NCBI RefSeq assembly: GCF_900110185.1
Contig: NZ_FOCT01000007.1
Coordinates: 1 to 64,000, forward strand
Source: Nitrosospira multiformis
Lineage (GTDB): Bacteria > Pseudomonadota > Gammaproteobacteria > Burkholderiales > Nitrosomonadaceae
Direction of reading: 5' to 3'
DNA: 64,000 bases
Within the stretch, counting starts at the first letter, position 1. Each line of letters starts with the position of its first letter. Of the stretch, positions 9,252-18,993 are shown in pieces. Below the pieces are notes generated by a model, which was given only the letters and a program-made list of their open reading frames with translations, did not search any database and was not told where the DNA came from. Both the position numbers and the translations under genes were made by a program.

Positions 9252-9274
9252 GCTGGAATTGGACCGGTTCCGGC
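9252..9274. terminator. Inverted repeat between convergent TonB receptor gene and serB
   Basis: Arms 9252-9258 and 9268-9274 form a 7-bp stem (one G-T pair) with a 9-nt loop. It sits in the 46-bp gap between two converging genes, where a shared terminator would be expected. No T-run follows, so support is weak. Confidence 0.3.
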
Positions 9275-9289
9275 TACTCCTCGCATCAT

Positions 9290-10120
9290 TCACAGGAACA
9301 GATTGACTACGCCATCGAGCCCGACATGGTTGAGCGCGTAAGTAGCTTTCGCCTGTACCACAGGTTTTGCATGATAAGCAATGCTGACCCCTGCCTCCTC
9401 CATCATTTTGAGATCATTGGCACCATCGCCGATAGCAATGACCTGCTCCCGCTTCAGTCCCAGTTCTTCGCGCACTTTTTTCAGCACTTCCCCTTTTCCG
9501 GTCGCCCCGATGATATCTCCCAACACCTTGCCTGTCAGTTTGCCGTTTGAGACCTCAAAACGATTGGCCGCAGCATAATCGAGATCCAGCCTGGTTTTTA
9601 CTCTGTCAGTAAAAAAAGTGAAACCACCGGAAATGACCATGGTTTTGAGACCGGCGGATTTCATGCGTTGCAGCATCTTTTCCGCTCCGGGGCTCAATCG
9701 AACCCGTTCGTCATATACCCGCTGCAGAGCGTCTTCATCCAGTCCCTCCAGCAATGCCGTTCGGAGCCGCAGGCTTTCTGCAAAGACGATTTCCCCACGC
9801 ATGGTCCTCTGGGTGATTTCCGCGACCTGCGCCTTTACGCCCTGCATATCCGCGATCTCATCAATGGATTCGATCGCGAGCAGGGTCGAATCCATATCCA
9901 TCGCAACCAGGCCAAAATCGGATAGCCGAGCCGATGGGTCGACGAAAGCAAAATCAAGTTCCGCTTCAGCACAATATGCGGCCACCTCTTCCCGCCGGGC
10001 TGCATTTTTAAGCCGGAAGGCTTGCCCGGTGATACGTTCGACATGGTTTGCGTCGACCAGTTTCGCCAGTTCCCTTAAATCGCTGTTCTGGATTTCGAGT
10101 CCTTGTATGATGAGGTTCAT
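9290..10120 (-). CDS. serB: Phosphoserine phosphatase SerB
   Basis: This HAD-superfamily enzyme of 276 residues does the last step of serine synthesis, hydrolysing phosphoserine in the cytosol. The catalytic motifs are present: MDMDSTLL (nucleophile Asp and acid/base Asp), VISGGFTFF (motif II), the lysine of motif III near GKGEVL, and GDGANDLKMM (motif IV). The N-terminal ~75 residues form the short regulatory-like domain usual for proteobacterial SerB. The ATG at 10120 (MNLIIQG) is preferred, with GGAACA upstream. The frame continues to 10192, but that extension lacks family similarity. It is a single-gene unit, convergent with the TonB receptor gene. Confidence 0.95.
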   Translation of the reverse strand: MNLIIQGLEIQNSDLRELAKLVDANHVERITGQAFRLKNAARREEVAAYCAEAELDFAFVDPSARLSDFGLVAMDMDSTLLAIESIDEIADMQGVKAQVAEITQRTMRGEIVFAESLRLRTALLEGLDEDALQRVYDERVRLSPGAEKMLQRMKSAGLKTMVISGGFTFFTDRVKTRLDLDYAAANRFEVSNGKLTGKVLGDIIGATGKGEVLKKVREELGLKREQVIAIGDGANDLKMMEEAGVSIAYHAKPVVQAKATYALNHVGLDGVVNLFL

Positions 10121-10625
10121 GTTTATTGTTCCAATATTGTCAAGAATGTCCGACAGCCGTGCAAGGAAAGCCGAAGAAACTCTGTGCCGCATTGGCGTTT
10201 CCTGCGAAGGGGCGTGGAGCAGTTAGAGCATTGCTCCTTATGCGGGTGGCGGTAAGCAATGGAGTTACCGCTGCAATGTTGAAAGAAGCGAGTGTTTTTA
10301 GCGGAAGCGGATATTTTTATAAACTTAGCATTTTGCCATTAATCTCCAGTAACTTCCATATGTAATCCTCTCTTCATCTAAATCCGCTCGCCATCTCTCG
10401 AATAATGATGTGAATCCGGCCTCATTCTCGAAGAAGCGTGCTTTACAGGGCTATATAATCCTAATTCTGATATCAGCTTCTTCCAATATCAGCTTCTTCC
10501 AGTTCCGAGCGATCATTGAGTATGTTAACCGGGATCGCACAATCGGTTCTTTCAGACGTGCGCCTGACGTCGGGTAATAATAATCATCCAAAGTATTTCT
10601 ATATAAGAATCGGAGTTGAAAAATC
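10121..10625. other. Intergenic region between serB and the SH3 lipoprotein gene
   Basis: About 500 bp between divergent genes. It contains an inverted repeat (GCGGTAA at 10249-10255 with TTACCGC at 10265-10271) and an exact 16-bp tandem duplication (10470-10501). A TATAAT hexamer lies at 10454-10459 but has no good -35 partner. No gene was recognised. Confidence 0.5.
10470..10501. repeat. Exact 16-bp tandem direct repeat
   Basis: The unit ATATCAGCTTCTTCCA occurs twice head to tail (10470-10485 and 10486-10501), about 125 bp upstream of the lipoprotein gene. It could be replication slippage or a duplicated regulator site. Confidence 0.85.
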
Positions 10626-11489
10626 GTGCAATTACTCAGACAGGCCCTCAGACTTTACAGATATCTGAAAATGTGGCTGGAGAAAATATCCGCTCAAGCC
10701 GTATTCGTGCTTATTGGTATGAATATTGCCGCGTGCAGCCATATCCAGAAAGTGCATTCACCCGCACCCGAGCCTACAGGAAATTTCCCCCTTGCCCGTG
10801 AAATGGCACAGTTTGAATTCGGCTGCAGTAATCTGCGTGCGGAAAGGGAGGCACAGCAGCAGGAAATTCAACGCTTGCAGAAGCTGCTGGCAGAGAAAGA
10901 GGCCTATATTCGCAGTCAGGAAGTGCGGCAGCAGGATCAGCAGAAGGCGTTGCAGGAAACCAGCAACCGCGCCGCGCATGCTCAAGTTAGGCTCAGGCGG
11001 CTGGCCACCCGCCCTGCCGCTGCCTCTACCATTGCAGAGGTTGAAATGGTTATGGAAAACCTGAAATCTTCCTCTATTACGGGTTCCGAACTGATTCTGC
11101 AGAACCAGGCGCAGCGGTTGCTGGACGCGGCGGTTTCCGCATATGAGGGGGACAATTATGCCGCTGCAATGGATTACGCCTCGCAGGCGCGTGAATTCAT
11201 CAACATGATGAAGAACAACCGTACGCGCAAGGTTCCGGACGCGCATCAGGTCACTGTCCTCTTCCAGGTGCCCATTTCCCTGCGCGCCAGTGCCAACAGT
11301 AATCTGCGTGAAAAGCCAGGGTTGAGGGCCCCGATTCTGGGAGTGCTGAAAAAAGAGTCAGCAATGACGGCAGAGGCCTATAGAGGAGAGTGGTTGCAAA
11401 TTCTTACCGCAGATGGCCGATCGGGATGGATATTAAGTACGCTGGTGGAGGCGCAGGTGGCCAAAGGAATCGATATGGTTGTCAAATAG
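10626..11489 (+). CDS. Coiled-coil lipoprotein with C-terminal bacterial SH3 domain
   Basis: This 287-residue protein is probably anchored in the outer or inner membrane through a lipid on Cys37 (lipobox IAAC). Residues ~60-125 are a Gln/Glu/Arg-rich coiled coil. Residues ~150-195 look like a short helical repeat (LDAAVSAYEGDNYAAAMDYASQAREFI, read in pieces, resembling one TPR hairpin). Residues ~215-280 form an SH3b-like domain (LRASANSNLREKPGLRAPI then GEWLQI and SGWILSTLV), a fold often used to bind cell-wall peptides. The start is a GTG with GGAG upstream; ATG 10671 is an alternative that gives a more compact signal peptide. The function is unknown; cell-envelope attachment is a reasonable guess. 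The stop lies 3 bp from the end of the converging GGDEF gene. Confidence 0.7.
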   Translation: MQLLRQALRLYRYLKMWLEKISAQAVFVLIGMNIAACSHIQKVHSPAPEPTGNFPLAREMAQFEFGCSNLRAEREAQQQEIQRLQKLLAEKEAYIRSQEVRQQDQQKALQETSNRAAHAQVRLRRLATRPAAASTIAEVEMVMENLKSSSITGSELILQNQAQRLLDAAVSAYEGDNYAAAMDYASQAREFINMMKNNRTRKVPDAHQVTVLFQVPISLRASANSNLREKPGLRAPILGVLKKESAMTAEAYRGEWLQILTADGRSGWILSTLVEAQVAKGIDMVVK

Positions 11490-11492
11490 GAT

Positions 11493-13199
11493 TTAGCGGG
11501 AGAAGTATGCCCGATTGCGGCCGGCGCGCTTGGCTTCGTAAAGTGCATTGTCGGCGCGGGAGAATACTGCTGTCGTTGTGCTGTCGTCGGGTCGGCACTC
11601 CACGGCGCCGATACTTACCGTGATTGATATCATCGATTTTCCGGCCGGGTAGGTCAGGTTTTCCACATGGGCGCGGATGCGCTCAGCGGTTTTGACAACC
11701 TGATCGATGTAGGTTTCGACCAGGATGATGACAAATTCATCGCCACCGTAGCGCGCTGCATAATCAATACTGCGGATTGACTGGAGAAGGATTTGCGCAA
11801 CCTTGGCCAGGATTTTGTCGCCGGTAATATGGCCGTATGTGTCATTGAGTGTCTTGAAGTGGTCGATATCCAGCATTAGCAGGGCAAAGGGCCGTTGCGT
11901 GCGTCTGAATCGCGCGAGTTGATCGGCCAGGATGGCATCGAGCTTGTTGCGATTATAGAGGCCGGTGAGGCTATCGGTAATCGAGAGTTTTTCAAGCATC
12001 CGGTTTTGTTGCTGCATGGCTTCATGCGCAGCCATGATTTCGGCGTGGTTCCGGCGCAATCTGTCTGCCATCTGATCAAATACCTTCGTGAGGTGACCGA
12101 TCTCGTCATTTCGCGTTGCGGAGAGCCGCACTTCCAGGTCGCCATCTGCGATCCGATCCGCCGCACGCATAAGACGTTGCAACGGCACGACGATCGAGCG
12201 CCCCATCTGGAATGCCGCCGCGGCTACGATTAGAACCAGCGTGCCGACCAGTATCAGGAGCATATTACGCAGTTCGATCCAGTCGCCATAGACGGCGGCT
12301 CGGTCGCGCTCCGCCAGAATGGTAAGGGGAAATTCACGGGATACATCGGCCAGACCAATTACTTCACGGCGTGTCAATCCCTCGAAAAACAGGGATTCGC
12401 CGGGTCGTGCGAGAAGATCCCGCAACGAGGAGGCATCGAGTTGCACTATAGTTTCTCCCGGCAGGGTGCCGATGAGAACACGACCATTCGGATCCAGCAG
12501 AAATACCTCGCCCGGCGGTGATGTCGAAGAACTCTTCAAATGGGGCTGCAGGTTGCGCAGGTCAAGCACGGCTACCAGGGCACCCATCAATACGTTGTCA
12601 TATGACAATACCGGAACCGCGACGCTGAGTGTCGCAGTGCTGTACTGCTCGTTCCAGTGAGGGGGTGCGATCACAAGACCTTCCGTGACCGAGTTTTGCG
12701 GCCACTCATCGGGGAGTGTTGCTCCCGCGGGTTTTTCGGCGCTGCTGGCGATAATTTTTCCGGATGCGTTCATCACGGTCAATTCCATTATCGCATCGAG
12801 TTTTCCCTGAACAGACTGCAGGTAACGCGCGAGGGCTCCCGGATATTTGGCCGACATATCCGCGCGGCGCTGATAAGATGCGGACAATGCCTCGATGACA
12901 GCCCCGGATGCGGCGGCAACGTGCGCTTCATGCGCGCGCTTGTCGAGCCAGAATTCTATTTCCCGGCCCGCATAATCCGTGAGCGCGCGAAGCTCGCGCG
13001 TGACGTTGGCGTTGATCTGCGCTTCACTCTGCCTGAATGTCAATAATCCGAGCCCCAGCGACGGGATCAGCGTAGCGATGGTGGCGAACACTACGAGTTT
13101 GCTCTTAATACTCTTTAATCCGAGCGCCAGCCACGGGATCAGCGTAGTCATGGTGGCGAACACCACGAGTTTGCTTTTAATGCTCTTTAGAAGCGCCAT
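11493..13199 (-). CDS. Membrane diguanylate cyclase (Cache-like sensor, HAMP, GGDEF)
   Basis: A 568-residue signalling enzyme that makes c-di-GMP from GTP. After the N-terminal membrane region comes a periplasmic Cache-like sensor domain (~residues 60-300), a second membrane helix (~300-330), a HAMP linker (~330-395), a short coiled coil, and a GGDEF domain with an intact active site ([10 protein letters not shown], ~484-493). An inhibitory I-site RSID lies exactly five residues before GGDEF, so product inhibition is expected. The N-terminus is odd: residues 4-27 and 28-51 are two copies of [17 protein letters not shown], giving two candidate first membrane helices (see findings). It converges with the SH3 lipoprotein gene, with 3 bp between. 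Confidence 0.93.
   Translation of the reverse strand: MALLKSIKSKLVVFATMTTLIPWLALGLKSIKSKLVVFATIATLIPSLGLGLLTFRQSEAQINANVTRELRALTDYAGREIEFWLDKRAHEAHVAAASGAVIEALSASYQRRADMSAKYPGALARYLQSVQGKLDAIMELTVMNASGKIIASSAEKPAGATLPDEWPQNSVTEGLVIAPPHWNEQYSTATLSVAVPVLSYDNVLMGALVAVLDLRNLQPHLKSSSTSPPGEVFLLDPNGRVLIGTLPGETIVQLDASSLRDLLARPGESLFFEGLTRREVIGLADVSREFPLTILAERDRAAVYGDWIELRNMLLILVGTLVLIVAAAAFQMGRSIVVPLQRLMRAADRIADGDLEVRLSATRNDEIGHLTKVFDQMADRLRRNHAEIMAAHEAMQQQNRMLEKLSITDSLTGLYNRNKLDAILADQLARFRRTQRPFALLMLDIDHFKTLNDTYGHITGDKILAKVAQILLQSIRSIDYAARYGGDEFVIILVETYIDQVVKTAERIRAHVENLTYPAGKSMISITVSIGAVECRPDDSTTTAVFSRADNALYEAKRAGRNRAYFSR
13047..13190 (-). repeat. 72-bp tandem duplication in the diguanylate cyclase gene
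   Basis: Two adjacent 72-bp units (13119-13190 and 13047-13118) differ at roughly seven positions. Each encodes 24 residues made of a basic cap and a membrane helix. The divergence argues against an assembly artefact. Confidence 0.9.
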
Positions 13200-13388
13200 T
13201 GGACGGAGTTCCGATAAAGGTTACTTAATGGACAAATACTGTCAAAAATTCAGCAGAATTATTCCGAAAAACAGCGATTGAAATGAGGGCTGCAGATGGC
13301 TAAATCAATGTCCCCGGGAACGACGCGCAATTCTATATACCCCGTTCCCGCCTCCATCTACTGAGAATGCGTCACTTTCCGCCCTATC

Positions 13389-16300
13389 TTATGTGCTCAA
13401 TTCGGTAAACAAGTCCATTATCCGCCTGACCCGTTCTCTCGCCTCCGCGATACACGTTTTTATTTTCAATCGATCAGGTCCGGAAAGCTGGTAGTCGCGG
13501 CTGCGCTGAAGAAGGGCGACAATCCTTGCCGCATCCACGGGGGGATTGGGCGTAAATTGAACCTGAATGGATTCGCTGCTTGCCTCAACACGAATGATTC
13601 CCAGCGGCGCTGCAGCGATACGTAAACGGTGGCAATCGAGCAATGCCTTGACCGGATCCGGTAATAGGCCGAAGCGATCCGTCAATTCAATCTGCATTTC
13701 ATCCAGTTGCTCATCGCTGGTGCAATTGGCCATGCGTTTGTACAGGATCAGCCGCTCATGTATATCACTGCAATAATCTTCAGGCAGCAACGCGGGAACA
13801 TGCAAGTTGATTTCCGTGGCAACCCCCAGGGGGTGTTGCATGTCGGGCTCTTTGCCTTCCTTCAGTGATCGCACGGCCGCATCCAACATGCTGGCGTAGA
13901 GGCTGAAGCCGATTTCCTGCATCTCGCCGCTTTGGGATTCCCCAAGAACTTCGCCAGCGCCGCGAATCTCGAGATCGTGCATGGCGAGGTAGAAGCCGGC
14001 CCCGAGTTCTTCCATGGACTGAATAGCCTCCAGGCGCTTCCTGGCCTGAGTCCCCAATGCCTCCTCCTCCGGTACCAGCAGGTAGGCGTACGCCTGATGA
14101 TGGGAGCGTCCTACCCGCCCACGCAATTGATGCAGTTGCGCCAGCCCGAATTTATCCGCCCGATGGATGATAATGGTATTGGCAGTGGGTACATCGATGC
14201 CGGTTTCGATGATGGTTGTACAGAGCAGCAGATTAAACCGCTGCTGGTAGAAATCTTTCATCACATGTTCCAGCTCGCGTTCCCGCATTTGTCCATGGGC
14301 GATGCCTATTCGCGCTTCGGGCAGCAGGCGGGCGAGCTTGTCATGCATCGTCTGGATGGTACTCACCTCGTTATGTAAAAAATATATCTGCCCCCCCCGC
14401 TTCAATTCCCGCAGGCAGGCTTCGCGAATGATTCCTTCGGAAAAACGGTTTACAAAGGTTTTGATGGCCAGCCGCCGTTGCGGCGCCGTTGCAATGACGG
14501 AGAAATCGCGCAATCCCTCCAATGACAAGGCCAGTGTGCGTGGAATAGGCGTGGCGGTAAGCGTCAGGACATCCACTTCGGAGCGAAGGCTTTTCAACTG
14601 TTCCTTGTGGCGCACACCAAAACGGTGCTCCTCGTCGATAATGACCAGTCCCAGGTTTTTGAATCTGACGCCTTTCTGGATCAGCTTATGTGTACCGATC
14701 ACGATGTCTATCTGCCCGTCCGCGAGGCCCGCCAGCGCCTGGGCCTGCTCCTTGCCTGAACGGAAACGTGACAGCTCGGCAATTTTAACCGGCCATTCTT
14801 CCGCAATCAGACCGAAACGATCCGAAAAATTCTGGAAATGCTGTTCCGCCAGCAGCGTGGTAGGAACCAGTACCGCGACCTGCCTGCCATCCGCGACAGC
14901 GACAAAAGCCGCCCTTAGCGCCACTTCCGTTTTGCCAAAACCCACATCTCCGCAGATGAGCCTGTCCATGGGGCGGGCAGAGGTCAGGTCGTCGATTACC
15001 GCAGCGATGGCGGTCGCCTGATCCGGCGTTTCCTCGAATCCGAAACCTTCGACGAAGGCCTCGTAATCCTGCTCTTTCAGCCGAAATGCGTGGCCAACAC
15101 GGGCGGCACGCTGGGCATAGATGTTGAGCAGTTCCGCCGCGGTATCGCGTACCTGCTGCATCGCCTTGCGCTTTGCCTTATCCCACTGGCCGCTGCCCAG
15201 TTTATGCAGGGGGGCGGATTCCGGTGAAGCGCCGCTGTATCGTCCGATAAGATGCAGTTGCGAGACGGGTACGTACAACTTGTCGCCGCCGGCGTATTCC
15301 AGCGACAGAAACTCCGTTTCGCCTTCTCCCAGATCCATGCTGACGAGCCCGAGATAACGGCCTATGCCGTGTTGTTCATGTACGACCGGATCGCCCGCCT
15401 TGATCTCGGACAGGTCGCGCAGAACGGCATCGGCCGCGCTGGTTTTGCGCGAATCCCGTTCACCCCGGCCGTGCAGGTGTCTGGCATAGAGCTCGCTCTC
15501 GGTTACAAAGGCTATTCCTTTCTCCGGGTATATGAAACCATTGTGCAACGGCCCCACACCGAGTACGAAGGGTTTAGTGCCTGCGCGAAATTGCGCATAG
15601 TTGTCGCATATGTCCGGATTGAGCCTGTATTGCTTCAAATGATCGGCAATCAACTCACGCCTGCCCAGACTTTCGGCAAGGAGCAACGTTCTTCCCCCTC
15701 CGGAGGATTCGAATTCAGCAATAAAGGCAGAAAGTTTTTCCGCCGGATTCACGGCGCGACGGTCGACCTGGAGCGGGGGCAAAGGAATGCTGAAACCTTG
15801 CACCTCGACTCCACCGGTTTTCGTCGCCAGTTCTTCCGACGGAATCTCAATGCGCGGGTAGGGTTTCAACGCGCCGAAGAATGCTTCCGTGGTAAGGAAC
15901 AACTCTGCGGGTTTCAGCAGCGGCCGGTCGCTATCGCCCCGCAGAAGCTGATAGCGCGCCTGAGTGTCATGCCAGAAACTCTCTACCGTTTGATAAAGTT
16001 CATGATGCAGGCACAACAGCGCTGTTTGCGGCAAATAATCGAACAGTGTGGCAGTATGCTCAAAAAAAAGAGGCAAATAGTACTCGATACCCGCGGGAGT
16101 GCCACCCTTGCTGATATCCTTGTAAATGAGGCTCCTGGAGGGATCTCCCTCGAATTTTTCACGGAATCTGCCTCGAAAGCGGGTACGGCCTTCTTCATCG
16201 AGAGGAAACTCGCGCGCCGGCAGTAATCGTATCTCGGTGACCGGATAAACGCTTCTCTGGGTATCGACGTCAAAGGTGCGGATGGTTTCGATTTCGTTAT

Positions 16301-16853
16301 CGAGCAGGTCGATCCTATAGGGCAGCGGGCTTCCCATCGGAAACAGGTCGATCAGCCCACCACGTACGCTGTATTCCCCCGGTGAAAGTACCTGGGTCAC
16401 ATGGCTGTAGCCAGCCAGGGTCATTTGGCTGCGCAACCCGTTCAGGTCCAGGGTTTCGCCGCGAGCGAGAAAGAAAGTGTGTGCCGCCAGGTACTCGGGC
16501 GGTGGCATGCGGTACAGGGCCGTGGTGACAGGAACAATCAATATGTCGCAGGCGCCATTCATGAGTTGGTAGAGCGTTGCCAGTCTTTCGGAAACGAGGT
16601 CCTGATGCGGCGAGAAAGTATCGTAGGGCAACGTTTCCCAATCCGGCAGCAGCCGGGTTCTCAGCTCCGGTGCAAAAAAAGGTATTTCCTCCAGCAGTCT
16701 TTGGGCGGCCAAAGCGCTTGCCGTAATAACGGCAACGGGCTTTGCTTTCGCTTCCAGCGCCAGTTGGGCGAGGGCAAGCGAGTCGGAAGATCCGTCAAAG
16801 TGACCGTGGCGAATAGTCGATCCGGATGAGGGAATGGTCAGCTTGAACGCCAT
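13389..16853 (-). CDS. mfd: Transcription-repair coupling factor Mfd
   Basis: A full-length 1154-residue ATP-dependent translocase that removes RNA polymerase stalled at DNA damage and recruits UvrA. In order: a UvrB-like N-terminal module (1-350), an RNA-polymerase interaction region (~480-560, with VHEQHGIGRYLGL), a helicase core with Walker A GDVGFGKTE (~residue 634) and DEEH (~739), the TRG-type motifs LRGRVGRS and QAYAYLL, and the C-terminal TRCF domain (~1000-1100). Length is normal. It is probably a single-gene unit; a 12-bp inverted repeat lies in the 226-bp gap to recJ upstream. Confidence 0.97.
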   Translation of the reverse strand: MAFKLTIPSSGSTIRHGHFDGSSDSLALAQLALEAKAKPVAVITASALAAQRLLEEIPFFAPELRTRLLPDWETLPYDTFSPHQDLVSERLATLYQLMNGACDILIVPVTTALYRMPPPEYLAAHTFFLARGETLDLNGLRSQMTLAGYSHVTQVLSPGEYSVRGGLIDLFPMGSPLPYRIDLLDNEIETIRTFDVDTQRSVYPVTEIRLLPAREFPLDEEGRTRFRGRFREKFEGDPSRSLIYKDISKGGTPAGIEYYLPLFFEHTATLFDYLPQTALLCLHHELYQTVESFWHDTQARYQLLRGDSDRPLLKPAELFLTTEAFFGALKPYPRIEIPSEELATKTGGVEVQGFSIPLPPLQVDRRAVNPAEKLSAFIAEFESSGGGRTLLLAESLGRRELIADHLKQYRLNPDICDNYAQFRAGTKPFVLGVGPLHNGFIYPEKGIAFVTESELYARHLHGRGERDSRKTSAADAVLRDLSEIKAGDPVVHEQHGIGRYLGLVSMDLGEGETEFLSLEYAGGDKLYVPVSQLHLIGRYSGASPESAPLHKLGSGQWDKAKRKAMQQVRDTAAELLNIYAQRAARVGHAFRLKEQDYEAFVEGFGFEETPDQATAIAAVIDDLTSARPMDRLICGDVGFGKTEVALRAAFVAVADGRQVAVLVPTTLLAEQHFQNFSDRFGLIAEEWPVKIAELSRFRSGKEQAQALAGLADGQIDIVIGTHKLIQKGVRFKNLGLVIIDEEHRFGVRHKEQLKSLRSEVDVLTLTATPIPRTLALSLEGLRDFSVIATAPQRRLAIKTFVNRFSEGIIREACLRELKRGGQIYFLHNEVSTIQTMHDKLARLLPEARIGIAHGQMRERELEHVMKDFYQQRFNLLLCTTIIETGIDVPTANTIIIHRADKFGLAQLHQLRGRVGRSHHQAYAYLLVPEEEALGTQARKRLEAIQSMEELGAGFYLAMHDLEIRGAGEVLGESQSGEMQEIGFSLYASMLDAAVRSLKEGKEPDMQHPLGVATEINLHVPALLPEDYCSDIHERLILYKRMANCTSDEQLDEMQIELTDRFGLLPDPVKALLDCHRLRIAAAPLGIIRVEASSESIQVQFTPNPPVDAARIVALLQRSRDYQLSGPDRLKIKTCIAEARERVRRIMDLFTELST

Positions 16854-16972
16854 TCTGTTTTAATTTGAGTCAGGTGGTTTTAATAAATGACAGCAGGTAA
16901 CAATAGGTGAACGCCGGGTGCGAAAAGTTGATGGATTGTAATTAAACAGGAACTGGACAATCTCCCAACGGG

Positions 16973-17010
16973 ATTCGACCGGCTCGCGGCATCATGCTAG
17001 CCGGTCGAAT
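16973..17010. repeat. Perfect 12-bp inverted repeat between mfd and recJ
   Basis: ATTCGACCGGCT (16973-16984) and AGCCGGTCGAAT (16999-17010) are exact reverse complements around a 14-nt loop. It follows the recJ stop on the minus strand and precedes mfd, so it could end recJ transcription or act on the mfd promoter. No T-run follows on the minus strand. Confidence 0.7.
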
Positions 17011-17079
17011 ATTATATGTCAGTCATGGAGCGGATATTCTGGGTAAACGCGGGCGTACGAAATGAGCGAGGATTCGTGA

Positions 17080-18921
17080 TTACATCATGGTTGCTTCTGA
17101 CCAATGCTCCAGGACAAATTGCAGGGAAACGTCACCCTTGAAGTCATTTACCTGTAACCGATAAACGGCATCTATTACCGCGGGAAGAGGGCCGTCGTGG
17201 AGGAACAGTATGGCGTCATAAAGAAAGACTGATTTCTCCGGCGGGCAGGTTCCGGTTTCGGACCGCGCCTTTCTTAATTTTAATTTAAGGTGTTTTTGTC
17301 CGACGACCCGCTGATCTTCCACATGAAAGCGGCTGCGAAATGCAGGTTGCGGGAATCCCTGTCCCCATACCTGCCGCACCAGTTGTTCCGCCAGTTCCAG
17401 AGTTATTTCGGATTCATCCAGATCCCCGTCGGTTTCGATGACTCGTTTGAGATCCGCCGGCCCCAGCAATTCCCTGGCAGTTTGCTCGAAGGCGTCACGG
17501 AATTTTTCGAAATCGCATGTACGAATGGTCAGACCAGCTGCCGCGGAGTGACCCCCGAATTTAAGCAAAAGCCCAGGACAGCGTTTGGAAACCAGATCCA
17601 GCGCATCTCTCAAGTGGAAGCCCGGTATGGACCGCCCCGACCCTTTCAGCTCATCCTGGCCTCCCGGTGCAAATGTGATAACCGGGCGATGAAATTTATC
17701 CTTTATGCGCGACGCCAGTATGCCGATTACCCCTTGGTGCCAGCCAGAATCGAACAGGGTCAAGGCATAGGTGTTCGTCGCGTCTTGCGCGGAATCATTT
17801 GAGTGGAATACGCCTGACCCCTGGGGCATATCCGATGGCCGCAGGGTGGACGGGTCCTGCAAACCACTCCTACCAGAAAAGATATTCTCCAGCATGTTCA
17901 GCGCACTATCCCGCATGTCGGATTCAATTTCCTGCCGCTTGCGATTGAATGTGTCCAGTTGCAGCGCAAGCTGGGCAGCGCGCGAGGGGTCATCGGTAAT
18001 GAGGCACTCGATGCCCAGGGACATATCGTCCAGCCGTCCTGCCGCGTTCAGTCTCGGTCCAATCATGAAACCCAACTCGTAGGCGGAGGTTTGCCTGAAA
18101 TTCCGGCAGGCGATGTTGATCAGAGCATTGATGCCCGCGCATCCGCTTCCCTTGCGAATGCGTTTCAAACCCTGCTGTACCAGGAGCCGATTGTTGTCGT
18201 CGAGCTTCACAACATCCGCCACGGTGCCTAGCGCAACCAGATCCAGCAGGCTTCCCAGGTTTGGTTCCTGCTGCGGAGACGCAAACATGCCTTTTGCCCG
18301 CAACTCGGCCCGCAACGCGAGCATGACATAGAACATGACGCCCACACCGGAGAGGTGTTTGCTGGGAAAATCACAGCCAGGCTGATTGGGATTGACGATG
18401 AAGACCGCCTCAGGCAGCGTATCGCCTGGAAGATGATGATCAGTGACGAGAACCTGCATTCCGAGGCGACTAGCCTCGGCAACGCCTTCCACGCTGGCGA
18501 TGCCATTATCGACCGTAATCAGAATATCCGGGCGAGGAACGCCGGCGGCAGCCACTCGTACGATCTCCGGGGTAAGACCATAGCCGTACTCGAAGCGATT
18601 GGGGACGAGGTAGTCGACCTGGGCGCCGAATTTCCTCAAAGCGCGTATTCCTACGGCACAAGCCGTGGCACCATCCGAATCATAATCGGCTACGATCAGC
18701 AGGCGCTTGCGGAGTGCAATCGCCGTGGCCAGAAATTGCGCCATTGCCGTTGCATTCTTCAGGCGTGCAAAGGGGATCAGCCGGGACCAATCGATCTCAA
18801 GCTGGCCTGGCTCTTCGATACCGCGTGCAGAATAGACACGGGCCAGGACGGGGTGGAAACCGTGCCGGATCAGTGTATCAAAAGTCTGGTGAGGGTAATT
18901 GCGGATGATGATATTGGGCAT
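17080..18921 (-). CDS. recJ: Single-stranded-DNA-specific exonuclease RecJ
   Basis: A 613-residue 5'-to-3' single-strand exonuclease of the DHH family, used in recombination and mismatch repair. The metal-binding motifs are present: DYDSDGATA (motif I, ~residue 79), TVDNGIAS, TDHHLPG (the DHH motif, ~157), a conserved MIGPRLNAAGR segment, and GGHSAAAGLTI in the DHHA1 domain. Residues ~346-375 (FSGRSGLQDPSTLRPSDMPQ and following) are a low-complexity insertion between the two domains that shorter RecJ proteins do not have. A 3' inverted repeat follows. It is probably transcribed with neither neighbour. Confidence 0.96.
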   Translation of the reverse strand: MPNIIIRNYPHQTFDTLIRHGFHPVLARVYSARGIEEPGQLEIDWSRLIPFARLKNATAMAQFLATAIALRKRLLIVADYDSDGATACAVGIRALRKFGAQVDYLVPNRFEYGYGLTPEIVRVAAAGVPRPDILITVDNGIASVEGVAEASRLGMQVLVTDHHLPGDTLPEAVFIVNPNQPGCDFPSKHLSGVGVMFYVMLALRAELRAKGMFASPQQEPNLGSLLDLVALGTVADVVKLDDNNRLLVQQGLKRIRKGSGCAGINALINIACRNFRQTSAYELGFMIGPRLNAAGRLDDMSLGIECLITDDPSRAAQLALQLDTFNRKRQEIESDMRDSALNMLENIFSGRSGLQDPSTLRPSDMPQGSGVFHSNDSAQDATNTYALTLFDSGWHQGVIGILASRIKDKFHRPVITFAPGGQDELKGSGRSIPGFHLRDALDLVSKRCPGLLLKFGGHSAAAGLTIRTCDFEKFRDAFEQTARELLGPADLKRVIETDGDLDESEITLELAEQLVRQVWGQGFPQPAFRSRFHVEDQRVVGQKHLKLKLRKARSETGTCPPEKSVFLYDAILFLHDGPLPAVIDAVYRLQVNDFKGDVSLQFVLEHWSEATMM

Positions 18922-18993
18922 GTCAGGATAGAAGCTCAGACACGCGCAGTATAACGCTTTACACTTTCCGATTTTTTTACAGTAATGAGCCGG

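Noticed and set aside
15252..16226. 324-codon open frame antisense to mfd
   Set aside because: It lies wholly within a conserved gene on the other strand and its translation has no domain or ribosome-binding site; a GC-bias shadow.
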